This document shows, piece by piece, positions 7,876-17,068 of a DNA stretch of 64,000 bases (positions are counted from its first letter, which is position 1; each line of letters opens with the position of its first letter). Position numbers and translations under genes: made by a program. The stretch spans positions 744,001-808,000 of the forward strand of contig NZ_FSQZ01000001.1 of the NCBI RefSeq assembly GCF_900129645.1. Reading direction: 5' to 3'. Under the pieces are notes generated by a model. It was not told the origin of the DNA, made no database searches, and saw only the letters and a list, made by a program, of their open reading frames with translations. The DNA is from Acetomicrobium flavidum. GTDB lineage: Bacteria; Synergistota; Synergistia; Synergistales; Acetomicrobiaceae.

Positions 7876-10287
7876 CTACACCGGAAACATTACTCCCAAC
7901 AAAAGGCCAAGGCGTTTCATCGCATTTAAGACATTGCCTTCCAATGGCCTGCCATGCCTGAGCATGTCGGCCACTATGTCGAAGTATATGTTTTGCGCCT
8001 TCCATAAGTCTAACGTTACGTTTATCTGCGTCAAGAGCTCAATAATTTGACCTGCTTCGAATATCAGGTCAAAGTCTTCCTTACGTTCCTTGAAGTCCTT
8101 AAGCAGCGAACTGACCCTCTCACTGGCGATCCTGCTTACGTGATGCCTATCTATAGCTACGTTCCACTCCTTGATCTCTCCACATACCTTTGCCAATTCT
8201 TCCAGATCTATATTTGGCGACTCCAGGATCGCATTCAGCTTGCCGCTCAAGACAACGTCAACCGTAGCACGAAAGGCATCGGGCAAGGGAATATTCAGCT
8301 CGTTGAGCAATTTCATCGCTGGATAGTGCGTGTCATAAAGCTCCTCATAAGTTATCATGATGACGTCTAATACGTCCTCGACCAGGTTATTTACAATCGT
8401 ACACTGCTCGTCGCGAAATAAATGCTTTAGCGTAAAGGTCCTTCCGCCGAAGTGTCTGTCCATCTTTCTCACCATATCCGGAACGTCGTGGTTTTCGAAG
8501 GCGATTTGAAGCCCTTTAAGCATCTCTCTGTAAGAAATCTCATCCGCATAGCCGGACACGCCACAGAAAAGCTGTAACCCGCCGATATAGCATGAGGCAA
8601 ATTGCAAAAGCGCCTCCTCCCACGTGATTGTTGAATGGACGCTAGCCTTTCCCATATTCATGATGAACTTTCCCGAGCCCAAGCTTTTCAGTTCCAAACT
8701 TTTTAGTCTGTAACAATAGATTTCCCTTTCCCCATTGCCTTTCCCGTCAATGAACATGGACGACATTACACCGTGAGCGCATACCCTGGATAGGTCCAAA
8801 ACCTTGGGAAGAACGGCACGTTCGTATATCGCACGGCCGTCACCAGCGGTGGGATCGTTGCTCTTCGCTTCCTCCAGCATGTGCATGAAATTCCCCTCAA
8901 GATCTCTGCCACCAGCTTCTTTAGCCAACTGAATTGCGCGAGCGGCATATTTCATGATCTGAGCAGTCTCTATGCCCGATATATCGTCGAAAAACCATCC
9001 GCAGCTGGTGAACATCAGCATGGCATTTCTCGTCATCTCAAGGAGCTTTAATGCGACGACCTTCTCGCCCCCGGCAAGCTCCTTCGCAGCGTTCCGGCGA
9101 AAGAAGCCTTCGACATTTTCAACAGTCCGGTCTAAAACTACCTCCACGTAATCATCTCTGGCGCTCCAGGGATCCGACAAAAGGCCTTTGGAGAGATCCT
9201 CGTATATCCTACTTACATCCTTGCTTAACGATTCCACGGCTTGCCTTAAAGGCCTTCTCCACTTTTGATTCCAACCTGGGTGAGATCCCGTACTGCATCC
9301 GCAATCGTCGCACCACCTCTTTACGCCATGGGCGCAGCTCCATGAGGTATTTTCCAAAATTTCAACCTCATCTTGGGGTGGAAATTTTTCCAGGAATTCG
9401 CCGTAAACAGTCATCTTCGCCAAGCCCTGAGATTCTATGGAATATATGCAGTAGGCAAGCGCCATATCCCCGAATCTATGGTGGTGACCGTAAGTCTCAC
9501 CATCTGTGGCCACGTTTACCAATTGGGGATAATCCTCTTCTTCAAAGGCAGCCACGAGTCTTTGCGCGTAAAGTTTTCCGTCCTGCAAAAGCCCTCCAAA
9601 CGCCACGTCTTGGGCTATGGGCCCGTCATAAAAGAATATGGCTATTTCCCTTCCCGAAGGCAAGCGACAGAGATAGGCCTTTTTCTTATCCAAGCTTGCG
9701 GCGGTGATGTTTACCCAATTGCCACCCTCGAGAGGTCTTACGCGCCCTGCCTGATGAGGCGCCAGGATGGTAAATTTTATGCCCGATTCAGCCAATACCT
9801 CAAGCGTTTCCATGTCCACCGCCGTTTCGGGCAACCACATGCCTTCCGGAAATCGCTTAAACCTTCTCTCGAAATCCCTGATCCCCCAAAGCACCTGCGT
9901 CTTCTTGTCGCGGTAGCTCGCCAGGGGCATTATGACGTGGTTATACACCTGTGCTATTGCCGAACCGTGGCCGTTAAAGTTCTTCATGGCCACTTGATCG
10001 GCCGCAAGGAGCGATTCATAAACCCACGGAAAGTTTTTTTCCATCCAACCTAAAAGCGTGGGACCGAAATTGAAGCTGATCTTTGAATAGTTGTTAACTA
10101 TGGCAATTATATGCCTATCGCCGTTTAATATCCTGGAGGCCCCATTGGGAGCGTAGCACTCGTAGGTTATCCTTTCGTTCCAATCGTGGTAGGGGTGCGC
10201 GGAATCCTCTCTTTCGACGAACTCAAGCCACGGATTTTCCCGGGGAGGTTGATAGAAATGACCATGAATGCATATGTAACGGTCCAA
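7876..10287 (-). CDS. glycoside hydrolase family 57 protein with DUF3536-type C-terminus
   Basis: An 803-residue cytoplasmic enzyme with GH57 conserved blocks: HGHFYQPPREN (region 1), GHGSAIAQVYNH (region 2), EGMWLPETAVD (region 3, position of the catalytic Glu) and VATDGETYGHHHRFGD (region 4, position of the acid Asp). GH57 members are alpha-amylases, amylopullulanases, glucanotransferases or branching enzymes. The long C-terminal half resembles DUF3536, whose exact activity is unsettled. It lies two bases downstream of glgB on the same strand, so a role in glycogen-type alpha-glucan turnover is likely. No signal peptide is visible. Confidence 0.88.
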   Translation of the reverse strand: MDRYICIHGHFYQPPRENPWLEFVEREDSAHPYHDWNERITYECYAPNGASRILNGDRHIIAIVNNYSKISFNFGPTLLGWMEKNFPWVYESLLAADQVAMKNFNGHGSAIAQVYNHVIMPLASYRDKKTQVLWGIRDFERRFKRFPEGMWLPETAVDMETLEVLAESGIKFTILAPHQAGRVRPLEGGNWVNITAASLDKKKAYLCRLPSGREIAIFFYDGPIAQDVAFGGLLQDGKLYAQRLVAAFEEEDYPQLVNVATDGETYGHHHRFGDMALAYCIYSIESQGLAKMTVYGEFLEKFPPQDEVEILENTSWSCAHGVKRWCDDCGCSTGSHPGWNQKWRRPLRQAVESLSKDVSRIYEDLSKGLLSDPWSARDDYVEVVLDRTVENVEGFFRRNAAKELAGGEKVVALKLLEMTRNAMLMFTSCGWFFDDISGIETAQIMKYAARAIQLAKEAGGRDLEGNFMHMLEEAKSNDPTAGDGRAIYERAVLPKVLDLSRVCAHGVMSSMFIDGKGNGEREIYCYRLKSLELKSLGSGKFIMNMGKASVHSTITWEEALLQFASCYIGGLQLFCGVSGYADEISYREMLKGLQIAFENHDVPDMVRKMDRHFGGRTFTLKHLFRDEQCTIVNNLVEDVLDVIMITYEELYDTHYPAMKLLNELNIPLPDAFRATVDVVLSGKLNAILESPNIDLEELAKVCGEIKEWNVAIDRHHVSRIASERVSSLLKDFKERKEDFDLIFEAGQIIELLTQINVTLDLWKAQNIYFDIVADMLRHGRPLEGNVLNAMKRLGLLLGVMFPV

Positions 10288-10289
10288 AG

Positions 10290-12218
10290 TTACACCTTCC
10301 TCGAATCAGTTTTTTCATGTTTAAATATCACCGTTCCAAGGGGCGGCAACATCAAAGAAAGATGGTGCGGCCAGTTATGAAATGGGGCATTTATCGAGCT
10401 AGACCCCCCCATGTTTCCAAGACCGCTTCCTCCATACTCGACGGCATCGCTGTTTAACACCTCTTTCCAAAAGCCTTCCCTTGGCACGCCCACCTTATAA
10501 TCGAACCTTGGAACGGGCGTAAAGTTACACACTATTAAAAGCACATCGTCTCCATCCTTTCGAAGATAAGCGATCACGCTTTGTTCCCAATCCGAAAAGT
10601 CGGACCATTCAAAACCCCTGGGATCGTGATCATATTCATGGAGGGCTCGCTCGCTTGAATATAATCCATTCAGGTCCCTAACCCACCTGCTGACGCCCTC
10701 GTGAAAAGGATGCTGCAACAAATGCCAATCTAAGCTGGCATCGTGATTCCATTCGGACCACTGTCCGAATTCCTCCCCCATGAACAGCAACTTCTTGCCG
10801 GGATGGGTAAACATATAGCCAAAAAGAAGGCGTAGGTTCGCAAACCTTTGCCAATCATCTCCTGGCATCTTTGAAAGAAGGGATCCCTTGCCGTGGACTA
10901 CCTCATCGTGAGATAACGGCAACATGAAGTTTTCATTAAAGGCGTACCATATGCTGAAGGTAAGCTGATTATGGTGATATTTGCGGTATATCGGATCAAG
11001 CGACATGTAATGAAGGGTATCGTGCATCCACCCCATGTTCCACTTCATGCCAAAGCCTAAACCTCCTATGTAGGTAGGCCTAGTTACCATGGGCCATGCG
11101 GTGGACTCCTCGGCTATCGTCTGGACATCGGGGAAATCTCCATATATCACTTCGTTTAGCCGTTTAATGAAATATATGGCCTCCAGGTTTTCCTTTCCCC
11201 CATATTCGTTGGGTATCCATTCTCCCTCCTTCCTTGAGTAGTCAAGATACAGCATAGAAGCTACCGCATCGACCCTGATGCCGTCTATGTGGTATTTATC
11301 GAACCAAAATCTGGCACTGCTTATGAGAAAGGACCTGACCTCATGCCTGCCATAGTTGAAGATGTAGCTCTTCCAGTCGGGATGAAACCCCTTTCGGGGA
11401 TCGGCATGTTCGTACAGGTGCGTACCATCAAAATACACAAGGCCCTGTTCGTCGCCCGGGAAATGGGAGGGCACCCAGTCTAAGATCACCCCAATGCCTT
11501 CCTGATGCAGCCTGTCGATTAAGTACATGAAGTCCGCAGGGTTACCGTACCTGCTCGTGGGAGCAAAGTATCCCGTGATTTGATACCCCCAGGAACCATA
11601 AAAGGGATGCTCCATCACCGGCAAAAATTCCACATGGGTAAACCCCATTTCCTTGACGTATTTGGGAAGGTAATTGGCCATCTCTCTGTAAGTCAAAAAC
11701 CTATTTCCCTCTTCGGGAACGCGTCGCCAAGATCCAAGATGCACCTCATAGATCGAGATCGGCGATTTTAGCGAGTTGCGCGAAGCCCTTTCCTTCATCC
11801 AAGCTTCGTCCTTCCAACTGTAAGACAGGTCATAAACGACGGATGCGGTCTTGGGCGGCGTCTCGTAAAGGAAGGCATAAGGATCGCCCTTATCGACCTC
11901 ATATCCGTTATACATCGAAAAGATGTGATACTTATAGCGCGCCCCCTCGGGTAAACCAGGGATAAAACCTTCCCAAACACCCGAGCCGTCGTCCCGTGCC
12001 TTCAAATAGTGGCTGCACTTTGCCCAGCCGTTAAAATCCCCCATGACGGAGACGGCGCGGGCATTTGGTGCCCACACGGAAAAGTATGTGCCCCTCTTGC
12101 CATCGACATCCATGGGGTGAGAGCCCATCTTTTCATACAATCGGAAATGGCTACCCTGCTTAAACAGGTATATGTCGTAGTCTGACCACAAAGATACATC
12201 CCGTGTTACCCCTTCCAC
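10290..12218 (-). CDS. glgB: 1,4-alpha-glucan branching enzyme (GH13)
   Basis: Makes alpha-1,6 branches in glycogen. The 642-residue protein begins with a CBM48-type domain (about residues 27-115, [23 protein letters not shown]), followed by the GH13 barrel. Catalytic positions are visible: the nucleophile Asp in [17 protein letters not shown], the acid Glu in [10 protein letters not shown] and the transition-state Asp in [17 protein letters not shown]-terminal beta domain follows. The start is GTG 12218. No other glg genes (glgA, glgC) are in the window. The GH57 gene is its immediate downstream neighbour. Confidence 0.96.
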   Translation of the reverse strand: MEGVTRDVSLWSDYDIYLFKQGSHFRLYEKMGSHPMDVDGKRGTYFSVWAPNARAVSVMGDFNGWAKCSHYLKARDDGSGVWEGFIPGLPEGARYKYHIFSMYNGYEVDKGDPYAFLYETPPKTASVVYDLSYSWKDEAWMKERASRNSLKSPISIYEVHLGSWRRVPEEGNRFLTYREMANYLPKYVKEMGFTHVEFLPVMEHPFYGSWGYQITGYFAPTSRYGNPADFMYLIDRLHQEGIGVILDWVPSHFPGDEQGLVYFDGTHLYEHADPRKGFHPDWKSYIFNYGRHEVRSFLISSARFWFDKYHIDGIRVDAVASMLYLDYSRKEGEWIPNEYGGKENLEAIYFIKRLNEVIYGDFPDVQTIAEESTAWPMVTRPTYIGGLGFGMKWNMGWMHDTLHYMSLDPIYRKYHHNQLTFSIWYAFNENFMLPLSHDEVVHGKGSLLSKMPGDDWQRFANLRLLFGYMFTHPGKKLLFMGEEFGQWSEWNHDASLDWHLLQHPFHEGVSRWVRDLNGLYSSERALHEYDHDPRGFEWSDFSDWEQSVIAYLRKDGDDVLLIVCNFTPVPRFDYKVGVPREGFWKEVLNSDAVEYGGSGLGNMGGSSSINAPFHNWPHHLSLMLPPLGTVIFKHEKTDSRKV

Positions 12219-12269
12219 AAGATCACATCCTTCACCTAAAAGCGACGATAGGCTGCTTGCTTTTACTAA

Positions 12270-12275
12270 ATTATA
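12270..12275 (-). promoter_or_regulatory. possible -10 element for glgB
   Basis: TATAAT on the minus strand, about 50 bases upstream of the glgB GTG, in the 193-base divergent gap between glgB and the DUF554 gene. No good -35 is seen at 16-18 bases. The same gap has TATACT on the plus strand at 12321-12326, a weak candidate for the DUF554 gene. Nothing else was recognised in this gap. Confidence 0.4.
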
Positions 12276-12411
12276 CTATTTATTTGGACCATATTCGTCC
12301 TAGCTTTAGAAATCACGGGTTATACTGTAAAAGCGCGAATTGCAGGTAGAAGGATTTCTGCCTTGCGGGTAAAATTTCTTTCATATATCTTCAAAAGGGG
12401 AGGAAACTTAA

Positions 12412-13128
12412 ATGTACGACTTCATCGATGCCATTCCGGCAGCAGGATCTATCATAAACGCATTGGCTATAATCGTCGGAAGCATGATCGGCCTTATCAT
12501 ACAAAGAAGGTTGCCAGAGAGGATTACGATGGTGGCCTTTCAGGTCATAGGGTTATTCGTACTGGCGCTCGGAATGCAAATGACCTTTCAGGGCAAGAAC
12601 ATATTGGTGGTGATCTTGAGCCTGCTTGTAGGCACGATAATTGGCGAATGGATAGAGCTAGAGGAAAAGCTCCAGAACGGCCTAAAAAAGATGAGGACCA
12701 GGATGATAGAACGCGGATTTCAGTTTGGCGGAGATCACTTGGTCGAAGGTTTTCTGACGGCCTTTTTGCTTTTCTGCATGGGCTCTATGGCCATACTGGG
12801 GGCCTTTGAGGAGGGCGTGGGGAAGCCGCCCAATTTATTGCTGGTAAAATCCATGATGGATTTCGTCTCCTCGATCGCGTTGGCTTCCACGCTTGGCATC
12901 GGCGTGCTATTTTCTGCGATACCGCTTTTCATATATCAGGGAGGATTGACTTTAGGGGCCTTTTGCCTTAACGGCTTTATATCGGATATAATGATCGACG
13001 AGATAACGGCTGTGGGTGGGATAATGCTGTTAGGGCTAGCCTTTTCCATATTAAACTTGAAGCAGTTCAAGGTCTTCAACATGATACCTTCTTTATTGCT
13101 GGTGGTCGTATTTTCGCTCTTTTTGTAA
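12412..13128 (+). CDS. DUF554 family integral membrane protein (YqgA/YdfK-like)
   Basis: A 238-residue, strongly hydrophobic protein with about seven membrane segments. The N-terminus GSIINALAIIVGSMIGLIIQRRLPE and the segment VVILSLLVGTIIGEWIELEEKL are characteristic of DUF554. The family is widespread in anaerobes and its function is unknown; transport has been proposed. GGGGAGGAA precedes the ATG. It is followed after 64 bases by a small zinc-ribbon gene with its own -10. Confidence 0.85.
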   Translation: MYDFIDAIPAAGSIINALAIIVGSMIGLIIQRRLPERITMVAFQVIGLFVLALGMQMTFQGKNILVVILSLLVGTIIGEWIELEEKLQNGLKKMRTRMIERGFQFGGDHLVEGFLTAFLLFCMGSMAILGAFEEGVGKPPNLLLVKSMMDFVSSIALASTLGIGVLFSAIPLFIYQGGLTLGAFCLNGFISDIMIDEITAVGGIMLLGLAFSILNLKQFKVFNMIPSLLLVVVFSLFL

Positions 13129-13156
13129 AATGCATGAATGCACGGGCAAAGTCGTG

Positions 13157-13162
13157 TATAAT
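13157..13162 (+). promoter_or_regulatory. -10 element of the zinc-ribbon gene
   Basis: A consensus TATAAT lies 31 bases before the ATG at 13193, just after the DUF554 stop. The -35 (TGAATG at 13135-13140, 16-base spacing) is poor. Confidence 0.45.
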
Positions 13163-13192
13163 ATAGGCAAAGGAGAAATGGGAGGTGTCATT

Positions 13193-13354
13193 ATGAGAAG
13201 ATTTCGTTGCCTCGTATGCAAGCATGAATTTGAGGTAGAAGACGTCCCCCCGGTGATGAAGTGTCCAAAATGCCATACCCGATTTGTCGAACTGATAGAA
13301 GGAGAGCCCCTAAGGGGCAAACCATGGAGCAGTAAAAGCTTTAGCGTTAAGTAG
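13193..13354 (+). CDS. small zinc-ribbon protein (53 aa)
   Basis: A 53-residue protein with two CxxC knuckles, CLVC at residues 6-9 and CPKC about twenty residues later. It begins MRRFRCLVCKHEFEVED, which fits a rubredoxin- or zinc-ribbon-type fold. The frame is open to 13130, but ATG 13193 has a strong GGAGGTG six bases upstream and the first CxxC follows directly. Function unknown; such mini zinc ribbons may bind nucleic acid or carry iron. It has its own -10 and ends just before a strong terminator. Confidence 0.8.
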   Translation: MRRFRCLVCKHEFEVEDVPPVMKCPKCHTRFVELIEGEPLRGKPWSSKSFSVK

Positions 13355-13367
13355 CTGCATAATTTAT

Positions 13368-13409
13368 GACAAAAACAGCAAGGGGCAAAATCTCCTTGCT
13401 GTTTTTGTC
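13368..13409. terminator. bidirectional intrinsic terminator
   Basis: A perfect 16-bp inverted repeat (arms GACAAAAACAGCAAGG and its complement) surrounds a 10-base loop. The T-rich arms supply T-tracts on both strands, and the plus side continues into ATTTTTGC. It lies between the convergent zinc-ribbon and ArsA-like genes and overlaps the last two bases of the ArsA-like stop codon. Confidence 0.88.
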
Positions 13410-14346
13410 ATTTTTGCAACACCAACATGTCCGCTATAGTGCAAAGACCATCAAGGCCCCACACGTCATTATCGAGCAGTTCGATTTCGGCCAATACCTT
13501 ATCGCCGAACTTCTCGCGGATTTCCCTTAAGTACTTCTTTTGCAATTCCCGTCGCTTTTCCATGAAGGTTCCATCGACCTCCGACGGAATTATGCCGTTT
13601 ACGACGATGCCGGCTACGCTTATGCCTGAGTTTTCAAGATACTTCAAGGCGCGCTCCGTCTCAAAGATGGGGAGCCTTTCCGGAGTGACCACGAAGACGA
13701 AGGCGGTCTTGTCTCTATCGCTCAACACCTCCCAGGCTTTTTCGAACATGTCCTTTCTTTTTTGAAGGATGCGCAATATCGGATCGTCGCTTTTTGTGCC
13801 TGAGGCCCTTTCCAAAAGCTTCAAAGCCTTCTTACGCTTTTCGATAAGGCTATCCATCCAAAGGTCAAGCAATTTGGGCAATGACAAAAGCCTCAGGGTA
13901 TGTCCCGTAGGTGCGGTGTCAAAGACTACAATATCAAAGGAATCCTCTGCCTGCTCCATTATCTCGATGAACTTGTCAAAGATGGCCGCTTCTTCGGAGC
14001 CGGGCGACATATAGGCCGCATCTATTTGCTTTTGCAAGGCCTCCACCACGACATTGCTCACCACTCCCGAAAGCTGTCTTTTGATGCCCTCCATGTATTT
14101 CTTAGATTCCGCCTCCGGATCGATCTCCAGGGCAAAGAGCTTTTCTGCAAGCTGTGCACCTTTAGGGCCGATGCGTTTGTCAAAAATATCCGACAGGGAG
14201 TGAGCCGGGTCGGTGGATACCAACAACAGCTTTTTGCCCATCCTTGAGGCCTTTAGCGAAAAGGCTGCAGCACACGTAGTCTTACCCGTACCGCCCTTAC
14301 CGCCGAAGAAGACGTATTTTTTGTCGAACAAATCGGACGCATTCAT
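13408..14346 (-). CDS. ArsA/Get3-like ATPase
   Basis: P-loop ATPase of the anion-pump/tail-anchored-protein family, about 312 residues. The deviant Walker A is FFGGKGGTGKTTCAAAF. Switch motifs are STDPAHSLSDIFDK and VVFDTAPTGHTLRLL, and there is the usual VVTPERLPIFETERALKYL segment. It is a single-copy module, as in Get3, not the duplicated ArsA pump, and no arsB or arsR is nearby, so arsenite export is not supported. The frame is open to 14400, but ATG 14346 follows GGAGG by about ten bases and gives the normal family start. Confidence 0.9.
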   Translation of the reverse strand: MNASDLFDKKYVFFGGKGGTGKTTCAAAFSLKASRMGKKLLLVSTDPAHSLSDIFDKRIGPKGAQLAEKLFALEIDPEAESKKYMEGIKRQLSGVVSNVVVEALQKQIDAAYMSPGSEEAAIFDKFIEIMEQAEDSFDIVVFDTAPTGHTLRLLSLPKLLDLWMDSLIEKRKKALKLLERASGTKSDDPILRILQKRKDMFEKAWEVLSDRDKTAFVFVVTPERLPIFETERALKYLENSGISVAGIVVNGIIPSEVDGTFMEKRRELQKKYLREIREKFGDKVLAEIELLDNDVWGLDGLCTIADMLVLQK

Positions 14347-14399
14347 TTCGCAACATCCTCCAAATCCTTCTTTCGCCCACACGGGGCGATGGACTAACA

Positions 14400-14675
14400 T
14401 CAGAAGTCAAACTGGGCAGCCTTTTCCTCAAGCACAGTACCTCTGGTCATCATGCGCTGTTGCCAGCCTTCTATCTCATCGGCCAGATAAGGCAACAGTT
14501 CCAAAGTATAATAAGATGCCGGGTTAGGTATTCCTAACATATCGCCAAAGATAAGCAACATGAACGCATCGTTGGCACTCGATGCCTCCTTCATCACCAT
14601 GGGGTGAGTCCTGTTGATCGGCCTTAGTAAAGTCGAAAAAAAATCCCGCAAGAAGTTCATCGCTTTCTTCCACAT
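14400..14675 (-). CDS. small unknown protein upstream of the ArsA-like ATPase
   Basis: Not recognised. The 91-residue protein starts at ATG 14675 behind GGGGGTGATT. It has an amphipathic N-terminus (WKKAMNFLRDFFSTLLRP), a central segment FMLLIFGDMLGIPNP and an acidic C-terminal helix. It lies 53 bases ahead of the ATPase on the same strand and is probably translated from the same mRNA. A partner or regulator role for the ATPase is inferred from position only. Confidence 0.65.
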   Translation of the reverse strand: MWKKAMNFLRDFFSTLLRPINRTHPMVMKEASSANDAFMLLIFGDMLGIPNPASYYTLELLPYLADEIEGWQQRMMTRGTVLEEKAAQFDF

Positions 14676-14697
14676 CGCAATCACCCCCTTTGTATAA

Positions 14698-14731
14698 GCC
14701 TTCCAAGGAGCATCTATGCTCCTTGGAAGGC
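14698..14731 (-). terminator. hairpin downstream of cstA
   Basis: A perfect 16-bp inverted repeat (arms GCCTTCCAAGGAGCAT and complement) with a 2-base centre, six bases after the cstA stop. On the minus strand it is followed by TTATAC only, so it is a weak terminator or an mRNA-stabilising stem between cstA and the small gene before the ArsA-like ATPase. Confidence 0.6.
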
Positions 14732-14736
14732 AGCTA

Positions 14737-16377
14737 CTACGCCTGTTGTTTCTTGTTTTTTCCGGTTAACACGTTATAGCTTAATACAATTAAGACGATC
14801 GCCAACACGAAAAGAAGGGCCGCAAAGGACACCAAGGCGTAGTTTCCCCTTGCCACATTGGATTGCATCAAGAAGCCAAGCGCAGTGAGAGTGACGATGA
14901 ACATGAATATCATCGGAGCTATCAACATCTTGTTGTTCATGCCCCTGTTTGCAAGCCAGGTGGCTACCGCCAAAAGGGCCACCGCCGCCAAGAGCTGGTT
15001 GGCCGAACCGAACATGGGCCATATTACCTGCCAACTGGTAAATGCCAAATATACGGATAAGCCTATAGTTATTACGGAGGCGACATATCTGTTGGCAAAA
15101 AACGAAGTCGTCGAGGGAGCAGCCTTCTTCTCGGCAACCTCTGTAGAAACTGCCTCCTGGAAGAACTCCTGGAAGGCGAACCTCCCAAGCCTGCCTGCCG
15201 TATCAAGGGTGGTCAACGCAAAGGCAGATACGGCCAAGGCAGTGAAGGTCTTGCCGGTAGTGGCATCTACGCCAAAGCTGGTCATGAAAGTGGCCAGGCC
15301 GGTGGAAAAGACGTTCACGGGACCACCTTTCAGGAGTTCGGCGTAACCGTCCGCTGTAAGGTAAACGGCAGTAATCGTCGCAAGTATGGCCAAAGCTCCT
15401 TCTATGAGCATGCCACCATAACCTATGATCTTTGCGTCTCCTTCCCTATCAAGCTGTTTGGCGGTCGTACCCGATGCCACAAGAGAATGAAACCCAGATA
15501 TGGCCCCACAAGCTATTGTTATGAATAGCATGGGAAAAAGGTAGCCTTGTGTCGGATGCTTAAAAGCAGTCACTGCCGGCATCGAAATAGTCGGGTGGTA
15601 TAAAATAACTCCCAAAAAGCCGCCAATTATCATGGCATAGAGCAGGAAGGAATTAAGGTAATCTCTTGGTTGAAGCAATATCCATACTGGCAATATTGAT
15701 GCAGCGATAATATATATCGACAAGATTATCAGCCATGCAGTTTTGCTCAACGCCAGCGGGAAGAGCACGCCAAGCCAGATGCAAAGCGCTAAGATGGCAA
15801 CTCCAACTACTGTGCTAATCAGCAACGGTGCATTTCTCCTATAGATGGCGAAGCCGAAAGCCATGGCAAGCGGTATGAACAAAAGCGACGACGTAGCCGC
15901 CTGCGGCGTGGACACAAAGGTATCAGCCACTATGTTTGCGAAGGCAGCAATTATAAGCACAAGCGTCAGCCAGGAAAAAAGCAGGAAAAGCCTCTTAGCG
16001 CCCTTGCCCACGTTTACCTCTATGACGCCTCCGATGGACAAGCCCTTGTGCCTTATTGAGGCCATAAGCGAGCCAAAGTCGTGTGGAGCACCCATGAATA
16101 TGTTCCCGACTACTATCCAAAGCGTCACGGGCAGCCATCCAAAGACAGCTGCCAATACCGGGCCGTTAATGGGGCCCGCCCCGGCTATAGATGCAAAGTG
16201 ATGGCCCAACAGCACGGGCGCCTTTGCCGGGACATAATCAACGCCGTCGTAAAACTCATGGGCCGGGGTCTTCCCCTGTGGGTTCAGCCCCCACTGCTTA
16301 GCAAGCCAACCGCCGTAAAATATGTAAGCCAGGATGAAAAGCACGAAGGTAACCAACATCAACATAACACCGCTCAT
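14737..16377 (-). CDS. cstA: carbon starvation protein CstA (peptide/pyruvate transporter family)
   Basis: A 546-residue polytopic inner-membrane protein with about 15 hydrophobic segments. The N-terminus has YIFYGGWLAKQWGL and the family motif HHFASIAGAGPINGPVLAA, followed by IFMGAPHDFGSLMASIRHKG. CstA and its relatives take up peptides or pyruvate in enterics. It follows a 177-residue unknown gene after seven bases, and that gene has a clear promoter at 16940-16968. Confidence 0.95.
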   Translation of the reverse strand: MSGVMLMLVTFVLFILAYIFYGGWLAKQWGLNPQGKTPAHEFYDGVDYVPAKAPVLLGHHFASIAGAGPINGPVLAAVFGWLPVTLWIVVGNIFMGAPHDFGSLMASIRHKGLSIGGVIEVNVGKGAKRLFLLFSWLTLVLIIAAFANIVADTFVSTPQAATSSLLFIPLAMAFGFAIYRRNAPLLISTVVGVAILALCIWLGVLFPLALSKTAWLIILSIYIIAASILPVWILLQPRDYLNSFLLYAMIIGGFLGVILYHPTISMPAVTAFKHPTQGYLFPMLFITIACGAISGFHSLVASGTTAKQLDREGDAKIIGYGGMLIEGALAILATITAVYLTADGYAELLKGGPVNVFSTGLATFMTSFGVDATTGKTFTALAVSAFALTTLDTAGRLGRFAFQEFFQEAVSTEVAEKKAAPSTTSFFANRYVASVITIGLSVYLAFTSWQVIWPMFGSANQLLAAVALLAVATWLANRGMNNKMLIAPMIFMFIVTLTALGFLMQSNVARGNYALVSFAALLFVLAIVLIVLSYNVLTGKNKKQQA

Positions 16378-16384
16378 AAAAACC

Positions 16385-16918
16385 TCACCTCCAAAAAAGT
16401 AGTTTCTTCAAAAGGCCGTTAGGTTTAGCCTTCATCTCAAAGTCCATCCTAATGCGATTTCCGCTGCTGTTGCACCATAACTTCTCTTCGTTTAAATCCA
16501 CCAATAACAGCCTTAACTCGTACCAACCCTTCAGCCCAAGCGCAAAATAACGGCTCTGCTTTGCCCTTTTAATGAAACGTATAAGATCCTGCGAAACCCC
16601 TTTGCCCAATACTACCACCAACGCGAGAAAAGTGCACATATGGCCATCATTCGGAGCTACCCAAATTCCATACTCTTTGCTGATCCAATCATATAGGATA
16701 TGCAGATCCTGGAGCGATGCTTCATCGTAGTATTTTATCATCCTATAATCATGAGACTCGTAGCTGTCCAAGAGGTATCCAAGCACTGTACGTTCCGTCC
16801 TCACGTGACATTCGGCATACAGGTCAAAACGCCTTCCGGCTATTTCGTAATCTCTATGAACATCGAAATAATATCTATGCCTACTTTCAAGCATTGCCAG
16901 GTAATCAGATTTCTTCAT
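16385..16918 (-). CDS. unknown soluble protein encoded upstream of cstA
   Basis: Not recognised. The 177-residue protein is rich in Tyr and charged residues (SRHRYYFDVHRDYEIAGRRF, DSYESHDYRMIKYYDEAS). It has no signal peptide and one moderately hydrophobic stretch (CTFLALVVVLGKGVSQDLI). The ATG is preceded by AGAGGTG. It is first in a two-gene unit with cstA, so it may control or assist the transporter; this is inference from position. Confidence 0.7.
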   Translation of the reverse strand: MKKSDYLAMLESRHRYYFDVHRDYEIAGRRFDLYAECHVRTERTVLGYLLDSYESHDYRMIKYYDEASLQDLHILYDWISKEYGIWVAPNDGHMCTFLALVVVLGKGVSQDLIRFIKRAKQSRYFALGLKGWYELRLLLVDLNEEKLWCNSSGNRIRMDFEMKAKPNGLLKKLLFWR

Positions 16919-16939
16919 GCCGTAGCACCTCTTTGTCTA

Positions 16940-16968
16940 ACTTTAAAACAGACCATATCAAATGTCAA
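16940..16968 (-). promoter_or_regulatory. sigma-A-type promoter for the 16385-16918 gene and cstA
   Basis: Consensus -35 TTGACA (16968-16963), 17-base spacer, -10 TAAAGT (16945-16940, four of six). The -10 lies about 21 bases upstream of the ATG at 16918, so the leader is short. Confidence 0.7.
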
Positions 16969-16974
16969 AAATTC

Positions 16975-17004
16975 TTGAGCCTTAGACCGCAGTTGCAATA
17001 TACT
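16975..17004 (+). promoter_or_regulatory. possible promoter for rimI
   Basis: TTGAGC (16975-16980), 18-base spacer, TATACT (16999-17004) on the plus strand, ahead of rimI and back to back with the promoter at 16940-16968. Confidence 0.45.
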
Positions 17005-17068
17005 TTAACTATGCTTTATGTGCCTTCATCTCAAGTTGCAACAAAACAATATGAAGGAGCTAAGCGAG

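Noticed and set aside
12363-12809. 148-codon plus-strand frame overlapping the DUF554 gene
   Set aside because: Lies in another frame of a clear membrane protein with a good ribosome-binding site; the translation is low-complexity Arg/His-rich.
13408-14346. Arsenite pump interpretation of the ArsA-like ATPase
   Set aside because: Only one ATPase module is present, and no arsB, arsR or arsD is nearby.
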